Part shown: in pieces, positions 47,691 to 60,000 of the stretch
Layout: each line of letters starts with the position of its first letter
Numbering within the stretch: position 1 is the stretch's first letter
NCBI GenBank assembly: GCA_011800805.1
Contig: MPNW01000127.1
Coordinates: 62,001-126,000 of the forward strand
Reading direction: 5' to 3'
Length of the DNA: 64,000 nt
From: Hirudo medicinalis
Lineage: Eukaryota; Annelida; Clitellata; Hirudinida; Hirudinidae
Translations under genes and position numbers: made by a program
Notes under the pieces: model-generated
Database searches by the model: none
Told to the model about the DNA's origin: nothing
What the model saw: the letters and a program-made list of their open reading frames with translations, nothing else

Positions 47691-48596
47691 GTCATTCGCT
47701 TACTTCGTCAGCATCTCTAATTTCCTTGTGGAAGAGCCGCTATTCCGCGAAGATGTTCTGTCCGACATTCCATATTTGAAGATCCTTCATCCATAAATTA
47801 TTTGTGCCAGGTTTTTTCCACATCGTTTGATATTTTTCAGGAATTCCATATAAATTTATCAAAGTGGATTAATTATTGCATGACGAAAAAGGTGATAGAT
47901 TTACTCATGTTACTTGCTTGCATTATTTGCTTGCAGGATTCCCGCTTTTTGTGGAGTAGTCATTCTGTACCGCGAATGTTTTTACTATCTTCTTTTAAAG
48001 GTTCTTTTAACTGTATTTGTTTCCGCGCACATTGACTTGAAATTGTTTGATGCGTTGAGCTGAGAAAATGCAAGTTTTAATTCTTGTTCATTCGAACTTC
48101 CCGATTGATGTGGTTAGTCGTTGTGATTGATATTAAGGGAGTCAATCCAATAGATAATTGAAAAGTATTTGCTTGGAGCTAAAAATGACAAGAATTTTTC
48201 TCTGAATATATCCACTCGACATTATCCAACTATTCAAGCTGAGCTACCAAAATCTATCTGCAATGGATGGATGCCATGTTATTCTAGGCATCATCATTAT
48301 CATCATTTTGGAAGTTAAAAGTTATTTATTTCGGAATAAAATGATATTTAATTTCTTTGCATTCACATTTTTACACACTTAATTTTATAAAAAAAATCAA
48401 TCAAAAATAGAAAAAAATAATAAATAACATCAATATTGATTTTAAAAATCTTATGATTTTCCACAAAACAAAGTAAATAAAATTCGTTTTTCTCTGAGTT
48501 TGCAAAGAAATCAAGCAAAATAAATATGAAAATATCAACAATGTCAAAGAAATGAATGATTGTAGATGTCAGTTAAGAGGAAGTCCTTGGAAAGCT
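47691..48596. other. Convergent spacer between DDAH and the M13 homologue
   Basis: About 900 bp, AT-rich, with no motif-bearing frame. It should contain both 3' UTRs. Confidence 0.4.
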
Positions 48597-51500
48597 TCAC
48601 CACAACAAACATTTCTCAACAGGATTCATCGGGGATCCGACGGGACACTTGAATTCTTCCGAAAATTCCGGAATATTCTTCAGGACGTTGTTTATTCTGC
48701 AGTCAAAAGTGAATTCGCCCATTTATTTAAAAAAATATTGCAGAAGGTAATATTGTGATGAAATGTAAATAATAAATAAAATAATTTGAATCTAGAACCT
48801 CATTTTGGATGGATGTTGAAAATCATAATTTGGGTTAAGGTCCATCCAGTCATTAGGTTGCAATGTTCTGCACCATGCCTTCAAATCGTCGACAAATATT
48901 TATGATAATTGTTATTAATACTTGTTTTAGAAATGAAATTTAAAAATAATAACAGTTATATTAAAAGCTGTTCCAAAATCACCTGGGCATAACTTAGAAA
49001 GAAACTTTGACTTGTGCTTAGTTCTCCAATGCTCAGCCTCGTCTCGTTTGCATGATCCTTTGATTGCCAATTTTTGTAGGCAGAGTAAGCCAATCTGACA
49101 CTCAAATGGTCAGCCTCTATTTCGTTTTTGACCATTTCCTCTTCAAAATACTTTCAAATATATAATAAGTAGATCATGTTTTGAAAGATAGCATTTAGTC
49201 AATATAATAAAATTAATAAAATTAATATACAAATTAATTTCAAACTCACCTTAACGTTAAACACTCTGCCCTCCCTGTATGAACCGGAGTAGCAGTTGTT
49301 TTCATCTCTAAAATCCGCTAATTCTGAAAATCACATTCTCAATCAGCTTAAATATAATATTAATGAGAATTGAATAAATTAATAATTATAAATAATCAAT
49401 AAACCACTGTTTACAAAACAAGTGTATGGGTGTCGTACCGAACTCGTTTAGCGAATAAGATAACTGTCGACCCAAGATAGATCCGAGGGTACCATAAAGA
49501 ATTGATCTGAAATGTTGAGAAATATAATGCAACAGAAATTATGCAACATAATTTAGGTATAATATGATCGCTAACATCTAATCGTGTAAACCTTTTAAGT
49601 TCAAACAAGACGCTTACTTGGGGTAAACAGATTGGAAGACGGGACTTTGGAGTAAACCAAGTGGGATTTCAAGCCCGTTGGTTTGGGGGTTTAATGCAAC
49701 CTGAGTGTCCACTGGATTAACCAGCCAACTATTAAAGTAGGCAATTAAATTTAATAAATTCACTTCCATATAAACATGTAAAGCATAAATTATAATAAGT
49801 AATTAATAAATTACTTGAGCAGTTTCTTTTTGTTTTTCGTCATTATCATTCCTCCGAAGAAGTTTTTCAGTTGGTTCCTCGTGATGGAAAGCTGAGTGGA
49901 ATATCACTTATTATAATATATTATTGCCATTATTATTAATAAGGACCATGTCTGATTATTATTATTGCATCTTAACGTTTTTTTTTGTATTAAATTTAGC
50001 ATAAATTAACCAACTTCGTTATAATATTCGTCAAGATTTGCCAGTTCAAGGTCATCATCTTCTACAAGGTCGTACTTTAAACTTTGCAGCTTGTTTATTA
50101 TTTTATGCTTGCATTCACTTTTAACCAACCATTTTCTCGAATTTACCAGCTGCTCAAAAGTTTCTTTTAATCCGTCAAAAATTTCTCTTATCTGAAATCA
50201 TAGGAACACCACATAGTTAAACCTATCGACGCTTAAATAATAACCAAAATTAACATAATTCTCCAACCAAGTTTTTGTCTTCTGATGTTAGCCTTCTTTC
50301 TCGCGAGTACAAAATTCCAGTGGCGTATTCGAATATGTCCATGGTAGACGGGAGGCAATCTCTGGAGGCCAGGGATGCATCGGTGTTGATGAAGGGCAGG
50401 TACTCAGAGAAGTCTGACGACAAGAACCTCGACGATGCACGAACCAAGTACCACTTCAGGAGATTAAAGAGATGCCTACAATGATTGATAAGTTTAGTAA
50501 GTTTTTTAAAAATGGTTTTAAGTTGATTTATTTCTGAAAATGCGCCGCAAACATTTATAAAGAGTCTACTCACAAGACGACTTTTGTTACTTTTTGGTAC
50601 TTGCGCACCTCATAAATAATTTTTTTTGTCAAAGCAGAATAAACAATTTACCTCCTCGAGAATCTTGCAAGAACTTTGTGCAGATGTTCCAAATAATTGA
50701 CATTTTTCACAAATATTACCTGGCTTTCTTTAATTGGTTTGTTAAACGTGTCGCCAATTAGATTGGACAGATTGATCTAAACATTCAATTTTAAATTTAA
50801 GCAAATATTCCAGATGAATATTCGCAAATAATAGTAAAATTTATAAATTCCTAAATCATAACAACAGACTGACTGAGTTTCGAAGCATCTTTTGGACATC
50901 TGAGATGTTGAAGTAACCTGAATTATTTTCGTAAAAACTGGATGATGAGTAGTTGTAAGATATCTGCAACGACGTAATTCATTAAAAGTCATCGGCGTTA
51001 CATTCTGAGGCGCAAAATTGTTTCTTGTTCATTAATTAGTTTCCCTAGTGAATCCCTTGAATCCAAAACAATAAAACACAAATAAGAAATATCAGCAGCT
51101 GAAAGAAACACCTTGAAGAGAGAATATTCCAGCTCCCAAACTTCTCTTCCAAGAGAATCGTTGATCAAAATAGACGCCTTTCTCAGGTATTGCATAAAGA
51201 TATCCTTTTCATTTTCAAAACGATGTTTGACTCGTTTATACGAACCTTCGTATGTCAGCTCTCCAGCATCCAACTACAATATGCAAATAAAGGTTTTAAT
51301 TTTTAACTTTAAGTAGTGAAATAAGAAATTTTAAAAGTGGATTGTTTTGAAAATTATTATCATTTTTCTTCTTCTTATTATTAAATTATTATTTCATTAA
51401 ATTTATAATTTTTTGCATTTTTACGCGTGGAATTTTATTTTTCATTTTATGTTTAATTTACAAAAGTCATTCAAAAACATTAAAAAATTAGAATTTTTTT

Positions 51501-53585
51501 TTATAAAATTATATACTTTCGATAAAAAAACCAATTCATACTGAGATGATGTATTTCTTCAGAGATTGATTGTAGATTTCTTTAATTTTTATGACTGCAT
51601 CAATATCATAAATTGCTAAAAATCCCAAAGCATATTCCAAATTATTTTCCGGAGTCCAATCTTGTACGATTCCTTGGAAAAGCTGAAAGATGAAAACAAC
51701 TGCGGCCTTTAGAAATGGATTGAATCCTGTCTCAAAAACGAAATGATTTTTTGCTGCATCGACAACGCGTTTTTAATTTTTAAGACAGTAAATTGGATTC
51801 ATGTGTTCTTTGAATCAGGAGACATTATTCGTCAATCATATCGATTAGCATGGCAATGTTATCATCAAAATATTTGGACCAAATTATCTCTCATTATTTT
51901 CAACGGCTTTGGATCCGGTGGTAATAAAAGTGTTTTGAAAGCAAACGGCAATATAATTAAAATTTATCAAGAGTTCTTTGTAATTTCTAAAGAAGAAAAA
52001 CAGAATAACAATAAATAAAAAATTACGAACGAAATATTTTGAATTCTGCAAATTGCTAACGATTAAAATAATTATTTGTGGTAAACGTTTAAAGGAGAAG
52101 ATTTATTGGGAGGTTGAAACACAAAGTGGATTAGGCTGGAATCTCTTCAAGTACTTCAAGACCCGTGTTCAATTATTTGAGGAATGCATTCTTTTTTAAT
52201 GCACCCCCACATTTCACTCAATTAAATGGGTGGCTTCGGAGAAAAACAGTTCGTTATTAGAACACTTTTTTTTCTCAGAGGTCGTACCATTTTATGACTT
52301 CAAAATCATCGTTGAAAAGTTGTGCATAAAATTCTTCAATAATTTCTCTGAGTTTTTCTCTGAGCACGTATTAATGTTACTTGTTAATAAAAATAGAATT
52401 TCTGGTTAGTTAACTTTAAATATATGAATGGTTGAATGGTTTCATTAGAAGATGTATAACTCAAGAAGTCCAAAGCGACTCACGCTCATCACTTTTTGAA
52501 ATGCTGGGTATTTTTCTGGTCCTGACTTGGTGTCTGAGAATTTCATGAGGCAGGCCTTGTAATACTGGGTCGCCAGATCAAATGATTTCGACTGGTTCCT
52601 AATTACGATGTTTTTATCTTCCAGCATCTGTAATCACATTGATATGCGTACATTTTATCTTCCAGCATCTGTAATCTTATCGATATGCGTACGTTACAAT
52701 AATATTTTAAATAATATTTTTATTTTTAATAATAATTTCATAATTTTATTAAAGCCAGTATACTTTTAACATCGTAATATCATATTTCATAATAATTTAA
52801 TAACGATCCCATGAAATAATATATGGATGCATGATTCTGCAGTTAATAAAGCATATGATCGTCAATATTATAATAATATTCATTGCAATATTAATAATAA
52901 CTATGTGTTAATGTATTTATGGTTGATAATGAAATGCAAATAAAAAATATTTTCGAATAATTAAAACATTATGCATACCCTGTGCATTTGGAGTAAGGCC
53001 CACTTGCCGAGTCTCTCGCGTGGTGTCCAATCCTCTCTGAATTCACCCTCTTCCTTGGCGATCTTTTCCTGGTTGAACCTGCTGCACGAGTATTCGTAGA
53101 AATCCTGGCATGGATCAGTGGAAAGGCTGGAATATTTGCGGAGTATGCTCGCCTTTTGGATGCACAGCGGATCCTCGCATACGGTAACAGGGCGTGTCAG
53201 GAGGAGATTTGTCTGATATTATTTTATAGTTTTACAGCAAAAAACAGCTACTAGTATATTTCATAGCCACAACAACAATAATAACATTGTCACCATATTA
53301 ATAATTAGAGCAATAATTATTAAACATAATTACCGTTTTTAAATTGTACTTGATATAAATTTAAAAACTAAGTTTAATTATTGCACATTTATTAAAGACT
53401 CACAACTCAGGTAAAACGAAATAACGTGGTAATGAAACCTGTTGGCTTCTCTTAAAGATGAGGAACATGGTAATGGTGGATGCCAGACAGGTGATGATTA
53501 TAACCCCACCTATGATGGCCTCCTCTGACATGTTGATCTTTTTCTGATGCTTCTTTTCCGACATGCCTGATGTTCGAATGCACAC
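48597..53585 (-). CDS. Neprilysin-like M13 peptidase homologue lacking the zinc site
   Basis: M13 metallopeptidases are type II membrane proteins that cleave peptides outside the cell. The start gives a basic cytoplasmic tail and one membrane segment (IIGGVIIITCLASTITMFLI). The ectodomain then begins CEDPLCIQKASI and DPCQDFYEYSCSRFN, the conserved Cys pattern. Later blocks are YSLFKV, INLSNLIGDTFNKP, ATGILYSRERRL and GLEIPLGLLQSPVF. Where family members have GHEITHGFDD this protein has GRQLSYSLNE, so both zinc His and the catalytic Glu are lost. The NAYY motif is also absent. The Glu and Asp of the ENIAD region may persist (EIEAD). WC and the C-terminus (HPSKMRINNVLKNIPEF, ending NPVEKCLLW) are kept. 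The reading frame is intact, so it is a pseudoenzyme rather than a pseudogene. Confidence 0.85.
52612..52695. repeat. 41-bp tandem duplication spanning a 3' splice site
   Basis: TTATCTTCCAGCATCTGTAA occurs twice, 41 bp apart, each copy followed by GATATGCGTAC. On the minus strand each copy contains ATTACAG followed by ATGCTGGAAGATAAAA, the acceptor and first codons of an exon of the M13 homologue. The exon therefore has two equal acceptor sites. Confidence 0.8.
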
Positions 53586-54700
53586 AATTACGCAAAAGGT
53601 GTTTTTAAGTCAGATAGTTACACTTTTCAAACTTCTTTTAGACATTTTAAGTCAAACTTCGACCTCAAAAAGTTTGAGTAATTAAAATATTAAGAAAGAA
53701 AAATTCTTTAAATGTGGATTCAAAAAGTGGAACATTTCCAAAGCTGTTATTATTTATTTTAGTGTATTCAGAGAATATTTAATAAAAGTTTATTATTTCT
53801 GTTTGCCATCAACCTGATCATGAAATTATTGGCGGATCTTACACAGCTTGGTTTATCACATTAATGATTTTTTCACTTTTAAATAATTTCCAAATGAAAT
53901 TTTGATGCTACTAAAAAAATAAGAATAAAAACTCAATTACAATTTCGAGTTTAAAATAATTATCATCACAAATTTAATTTTAGAACCTAGAACCCTATTA
54001 GGGATAATTATTAAGATAATTATTTGAGTTATTTTTAGACGACCTCAAAACTTAGACAGATTGTCGGGATTAGCAGCCGGTAATATGAGCAATTTATTTG
54101 AAAACAGACAGCAGTCGCTGTTCTCATCGAAGACAAAAAATTCTTGCAAGTCAAAGAACTCTTTGGATAAATAGAACAAATTATGAAATTGTGCGAGGGG
54201 ATTGAAAGCTAATAAATAGTTTTATTCTGTTATTTTATTGCATTATTGGTTCTGATTGAGTCGGACCAATCTACATTTACTTTCTCCATGATTACTTTGC
54301 AACGTGACTTTTTCAAATGCTCCTTCTCAGAGCTTGCTAAATCGCGTTGAGAAGGAAAACAACCTCAACAATCAACTCAGTAACAATAATAATATTATTA
54401 ATAATAATAATAATAAACAACAACGATAGTAATAACAACAACAGTAATGGTATTAACGGTAATAAAATCGGAAATAATTGCATCACAATAAGCCATCTTT
54501 TCGTTACCTTTTCCAAGCTTTTCTTAAAGTTCGTAATGTCTCTCCAGTCGTAATGCTTGAAGTCTCCAATGGAAAGTTATTGAACGAACTTGAAAAGTAG
54601 AACAACCAAATGCTCAAAAGCTATATTTATAATGTCTAAATTATGAAGGCAACCCCAGAAAGCAGGTTTCTTGTAGCATTACACGCGTGCGCCGGAACCA
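53586..54700. other. 5' flank of the M13 homologue with AAT/AAC microsatellite
   Basis: No gene was recognised. Positions 54385-54445 are an imperfect AAT/AAC repeat that gives Asn-rich frames. Promoter sequences of the M13 homologue should lie near 53600-53900. Confidence 0.35.
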
Positions 54701-54732
54701 TCAACGATTTTATTGGCCCACAACTTTAACCT

Positions 54733-54800
54733 GCAGATGATGATGATGGTGATGATGATGATGATGATGGTGATGATGAGCGTGGTGATGATTGCAACGA
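54733..54800. repeat. GAT trinucleotide microsatellite
   Basis: An imperfect GATGATGATGGTGATGATGA run, interrupted by GGT and later by other triplets. Confidence 0.85.
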
Positions 54801-56700
54801 TGATGGTTATGAAAGAAGGAGAAGAATTGATCTGATAATGTTGTGGTTGTTGCTGATAATCTTTTGCCTTCACTTTTATGACTTTAACGAAATTTTTAAC
54901 TTTTCTAAAAAAATTTTTATTTAAAACAAAAAAATTTCTTTTGCTTTAATTAAAGATAAAATTTCATTTTGTTTTAAATTAATATTTAATTCAAAGTGTA
55001 AAAAATTGATTTAAAAAGATCTATTTGTTGACCTTTAAAATAATTTCCATGTCAGCGTAAGTTTGATGTCGTTCGTGTAATAAATTAATTTATGCAAGTT
55101 ATAAATTTTGTGACTCATGTCTTTTTACAATTAACTTGAAGTCATTTCATGACATTTTGATGCGTTTAAATGAATTTATAAACCAAAATACTGTAATTAG
55201 TGGCGGCAATTCAATCATCACTTGCTGTTTATTTTTTTCGACTTCCAGGGACCACGCACCTGTGGAAAGAAGAACATGCAAATGAAGAAGAGTTGATGAT
55301 TGTCCATGAGATTTAGTAATTGGACAATTATTAAATCAGTCAAAAAACAAATCCACAAAGCTTATCTCAAGTGGTTACAAATGTTTTCAACCTTATTTTT
55401 ATTTGATAAATTTAGCAGAACTTTGCTTCGGGTTATTTTCGACCGACACAATGTCAATAATCCCTTTGAAACAAACCTTTCAGGAGCCTCAAGTCTCAGA
55501 AGCGGATGTTTTAAGACAATGTTTGCTCATAAAGAGAATTCATAAAAGGAGTACTTCAGGAGGACGTACTTTGCAGAAAGAAGAAGAAGCTCCAATGGAA
55601 AGAAGTCGTGGATTTTTATTATATTTTATTTGTTTATGTTAATATTTGCATTTGAGATCCAACATGAATTACATCACGTAGACTGCGCATCGATTAAAGT
55701 TGAAAAGTTGTTCCCAAAATAGAAAGAGGAGCGGTTTCAGGTTGAAGGTTGCTTTGCGAACAAAAGTCACACGATCCAGGAAAACTGACACCAGCACAAA
55801 AATAGCAACTTATGAGGCCAGCCACGTTCGCAATCTTGTTTTATTTCATCATCATTTGAGACGAATTATTGATTAAATCAATTAATTGGTTTCCTTTGAG
55901 ATTGGAAATAAAAGAAATAACTTCATAACTTTGTTGATCAACATTCAACACGGTAATTTTCATTTGAAATAAAAACTGCAGAAAATAAACTCTTCTGTTT
56001 TTTTTTTTAGACGTCCTCCAACTGACCTTGGCGGATTGAAACGTGTCACGAAGTATTTGCAGAGGAAATGGGAAACCATTAAAATAAGGAGGAGATGATC
56101 TGTCTTCTCAACATTTTCCTTCCAAAAGCTCAGAAGAATTGAAAGAATGTGAAATCGTGAACTTCAAGTAAATCTTGGACTCACCCTGTGATTCTCGGCG
56201 AAATAAATGCTAAGAATTTTATTTTTAGAAGGCATTTTCAGTTTTCAACTTGAATTTATTTCGTTCGAATGCGACGAATAATTGGTAACAACCGGGAATG
56301 AAATGTTCAACTTGGAATGTTGTTGAGATTTTTAATTGACACGCGGAGAAAACAGACTTTTATTTGAAATCCGTTCAAGTGCTTTCTTGTCGACACAATC
56401 GCGTGCTTCTCTGAACTACATAACTTTAAAATTGTAATCATGCGATAATAATATTAATAATCGTATAACAATATAATTAATTAATAATAAGAAATTATTG
56501 TTATAATATAATTTTTTCTATTTTGTTTTAGCACTTTAACAGTTTCATGAATAAAAATATAAATCAAAATAAAACAACTAAAGACTGAAGCGATAACCAG
56601 AAAAAAATAGAAAAAAAAAATTAATTAACTGTTATTATTGATGTGAATATTAATATTATTATGAAATTATGTAATGATATTATTGTTGCAATTGCTATTA
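54801..56700. other. Intergenic AT-rich stretch, nothing recognised
   Basis: Both strands show only short frames without motifs. The frames at 55300-55642 do not resemble a known family and lack splice support. Confidence 0.35.
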
Positions 56701-56734
56701 ATATCGATCTTTATTATTTATTACAGTGCAGCAA

Positions 56735-56997
56735 TAACAATAATAATATTAATAATGGTAATAAAAATAATAATATTAATAATGGTAATAACAATAATAA
56801 TATTAATAATGGTAATAACAATAATAATATTAATAATGGTAATAACAATAATAATATTAATAATGGTAATAACAATAACAATATTAATAATGNTATTAAT
56901 AATGGTAATAACAATAATAATATTAATAATGGTAATAACAATAATAATATTAATAATGGTAATAACAATAATAATATTAATAATGGTAATAATAAAT
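56735..56997. repeat. 27-bp minisatellite, about ten units
   Basis: The unit GGTAATAACAATAATAATATTAATAAT repeats head to tail with almost no change. One unit is disturbed around 56875-56895 and contains a single N at 56893. As 27 is a multiple of three, it stays open on both strands (NNNNNINNG on plus, Leu/Ile-rich on minus). No flanking exon is evident, so the open frames are by-products. Confidence 0.93.
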
Positions 56998-57770
56998 TAG
57001 TTATTGGGATAATTACTATCGGACATTTCCTTTTCGGACGAATTAATGAAGCCAATTTGAAGCATTGAAGTCCAACAACCGTTCCAACAACATTCTCAAA
57101 CTTTTGAATGTTTTTCATGCTATTCTATTAAATTTATTAAATTAATATTATTAAATATTATTAAATTAATGTTTTAAAAAAGTTTCAGATGAGAAATTAC
57201 ACGCCCTCTGTCGAAGTGGAAGTAACTCGCGGATGGCTTTTCCATTACAAAGTTGAAATCATTTTTATGAGGTCATGATAATGAAATGATTAAATATAAC
57301 TTATTCATAAAATTTCTTGATTTGCAGCGTATAATTGCGAAGAAGAGCTTCAAAAAAAAAAGAAGAGAAATGTTGTGCATTGCTTGTGAGAGTTAAATAT
57401 GTTTGTCCAGACAACAACGTCAAGCAAGAACAACAAATACCGCAGGTGATGAAATAACTCCTCACTTGAGCGAATCAAAGCATGGAAATGTGAATTAATT
57501 TATGGAGATGTGAATTGATGCCTTTAGGAATATTTTTGTTAAATTATTGAGTGAACATTCCATATCTTCTGTTGCTAGTTTTTTCACATCAGATATTCCA
57601 ACTGGATGTTTTAAATAACCAAATGATCAGGATAACTTTATTTTATCGGCTTCACTAAATGGACGAACAACGATGCTTTTACTTCACGTCTAAAAAAATG
57701 CAAAAGTAGGATTCGGAAGGCTTAAGAAAGCTCGAAAAATTTCCCTCACAAATTGCTTCCATCAATCCAT
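56998..57770. other. Intergenic stretch between two minisatellites
   Basis: No coding motif was seen. AT-rich, with short poly(A) runs near 57350. Confidence 0.35.
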
Positions 57771-57774
57771 ACAG

Positions 57775-57955
57775 CCACACATTTTCACGTCCAGACAGCC
57801 ACATATCTTCACAATGACACAACCACACATCGTCACAATGACACAACCACACATCGTCACAATGACACAACCACACATCTTCACAATGACACAACCACAC
57901 ATCGTCACAATGACACAACCACACATCTTCACAATGACACAACAACACATCACAC
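57775..57955. repeat. 24-bp minisatellite, about seven units
   Basis: The unit ACAATGACACAACCACACATCGTC (or CTTC) repeats head to tail, more diverged at the left end. It keeps open frames on both strands (HNDTTTHR-like on plus, CGCVIV-like on minus). The 24-bp period and strong lack of G on the plus strand are clear. Confidence 0.93.
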
Positions 57956-59570
57956 GACTCTACGTTCCTGTTGCACTCTCCGAATTAAATTTATTTAAAC
58001 ATTTCCGTTGCTGGATTCAACTGCTCACCATTTTATCTGACAGTTTTGTTTTAGTGGACGGCACCTGAGTGAACGATTGGCACTTCGCAGGTGCTAATAA
58101 AGGTAACTTGGAAAGGTGTTTTCATAAGAAATGAATCCTTGTGATGGAATGAGTTGAAGAAGTTAATGTTTTGTTACTTGGTTAATTAAAAAAGATAAAC
58201 AATAAAATAATGTTATTATGTAATTGTTTACGTAATATACAACATTATGAAATGTTATTACGCATTAAGTAGCATTATTTTTAAATAAGTAATATTTTAA
58301 TTCTGCCGAAACAATAAATCATTATAAAAATATCAATGCATTAATACAATGATGTCATCATCATAACATTGTCAGTGTGCATGTCATCATCATAACATTT
58401 TGACACTCATACTCACATTCATTCTTTAATTTACTTAATTTTAACATTATCATAATATTATAATGAGCAATTAACATTCAAGAAATCAAGTGGTCGTTGA
58501 AATTTCACCAGCATTCATCAAAAGGATGTAAATCATCATCCAATCGATGTACTAATCCTAAATTATTGCAGTCGAAATTAATTAATTATGCTAATTCATC
58601 CAGACAGCTCTTGGTTGTCCCACGCTTAACTTTGGCATGTCACTCACACACAACGCTGCACGCCTCACGCCTCAGCAGTCAAAGCCTCCACAGTGTGCTG
58701 CTGGATCTGCGTCGTTTTCCAGGCTTTCCAAGTGGCATAAACAGACCTCGAGACAGGTTCATGCGACCATCACGAATGTCAGAAACGTCACAAATTCGCA
58801 ATCAAAACATCTTCCATAATTTTCCAGTTAATGCTCGCCTGGAAAATATTTTTCACTTGTCGGAAAAAGAAAATAAAAAGTAAATCAACAATTAGTTATA
58901 AATCAGCACAAATCAAACAAATGTGAAATAAATACAACAGGCACAACACAAGCATAACTACGTTGGCAATTAATCGTGAGTAATGATACAGTTTTAATTA
59001 GGCGAGCTGCCTCGGAACGGATCGATGAATACGCCTCCAGTTGCTTCCACCGGCCTACAAAAGGAGGCACGGATGGCAGTATTTCCAGCGGTGGTGTTTT
59101 GTGAAACCAGCCTTCATTGCTACAGACGTCTGCTCTTTCAAGCGCCATAAAACATCGACGACATCCTGCTTCGGCATGACCCTGACAAGTTGAATTCTTC
59201 TCTTCCAACTGGTAATTCGTTTTCATTTGTTGACATTATTAAGGGTTGATTATTTTATTGTTGTTATTTTAGATGTAAATTCAATATTACTCAATTTCAT
59301 GCATAACACCACTTTATTGTACACAAAACGTCCTGTACAATTTCCAATAATTTCAACGGGTAGAACTTGTAAATTGTGCAAAATAGCATTTTGGGGTCTT
59401 TTGAAAACCACGAGGACATCCTTACTTACGACCAATAAAATTTGAAATATTGATAGTTACGCAATCAAAATGCACTTTATGTAAATATTATCGATATATG
59501 AAACCAAAGGGAGTTAAAAACTATTTTGAAGTTCATGAAATTATTATTTTATAAACTTGGCTGGAGGTAA
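57956..59570. other. Intergenic stretch, nothing recognised
   Basis: It holds a 128-codon frame (58497-58883, +) and a 107-codon frame (59226-58903, -). Both lack a known motif, and both lack splice support. A short repeat GTCATCATCATAACATT occurs twice near 58352 and 58383. Confidence 0.3.
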
Positions 59571-59574
59571 AATG

Positions 59575-60000
59575 TTGTCTGATAAGGAGAGGGGGCTGAG
59601 GGGAGATTGAGGCCTTCAGACAAGCAAATTATTCGATCAGGGAAATTGCCAAGGAGCTCAATCGATCCAAGACTTTCATCAGTAACTACTTAAAAGCTCC
59701 TGAGGAATATGGAAGAAAAAATAATCATGGAAGACCCAAGAAACTGACGATTCGTCGAAGAGACTCCTGGTAAAAAAGGCTTCAACCATGAAGTACAGGT
59801 AAATTTTCAGCAAATCAAATTAGAAATGAACTTGATTTAAAAATTTGTAAAAGTACAGTGTTAAGTTATTGGAGACCTAATGATATTTTATTATGTGCAA
59901 AAGATTAAAGATTCCAGCTCTTAATAACCATCACAAGTTCGAGTGGAATGGGCCAAAACCATGCTCTCCAAAGAGACGGTTGGAGCCAATGTTCCCCTGA
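59575..60000 (+). mobile_element. Tc3/mariner-type transposase N-terminal relic
   Basis: A broken plus-strand frame reads LSDKERG, IEAFRQANYSIREIAKELNR, SKTFISNYLKAPEEYGRK and HGRPKKLTIRR. This is the bipartite helix-turn-helix of Tc1/Tc3 transposases with its GRP.KL linker. Further pieces of the second helix-turn-helix domain (IRNELDLKICKSTVLSYW) follow in another frame near 59815-59880. A stop and frame changes are present and the catalytic DDE part is absent. Confidence 0.75.

Noticed and set aside
56643..57068. Asn/Ile-rich 141-codon frame
   Set aside because: Produced by the 27-bp minisatellite; no flanking coding evidence.
56735..57955. CRISPR-like spaced repeats
   Set aside because: Units are contiguous without unique spacers, and the DNA is clearly animal nuclear.
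57679..57998. Cys-rich (minus) and His/Thr-rich (plus) repeat proteins
   Set aside because: Both are translations of the 24-bp minisatellite.
58497..58883. 128-codon plus-strand frame
   Set aside because: No motif, unremarkable composition, no splice or promoter context; likely chance.
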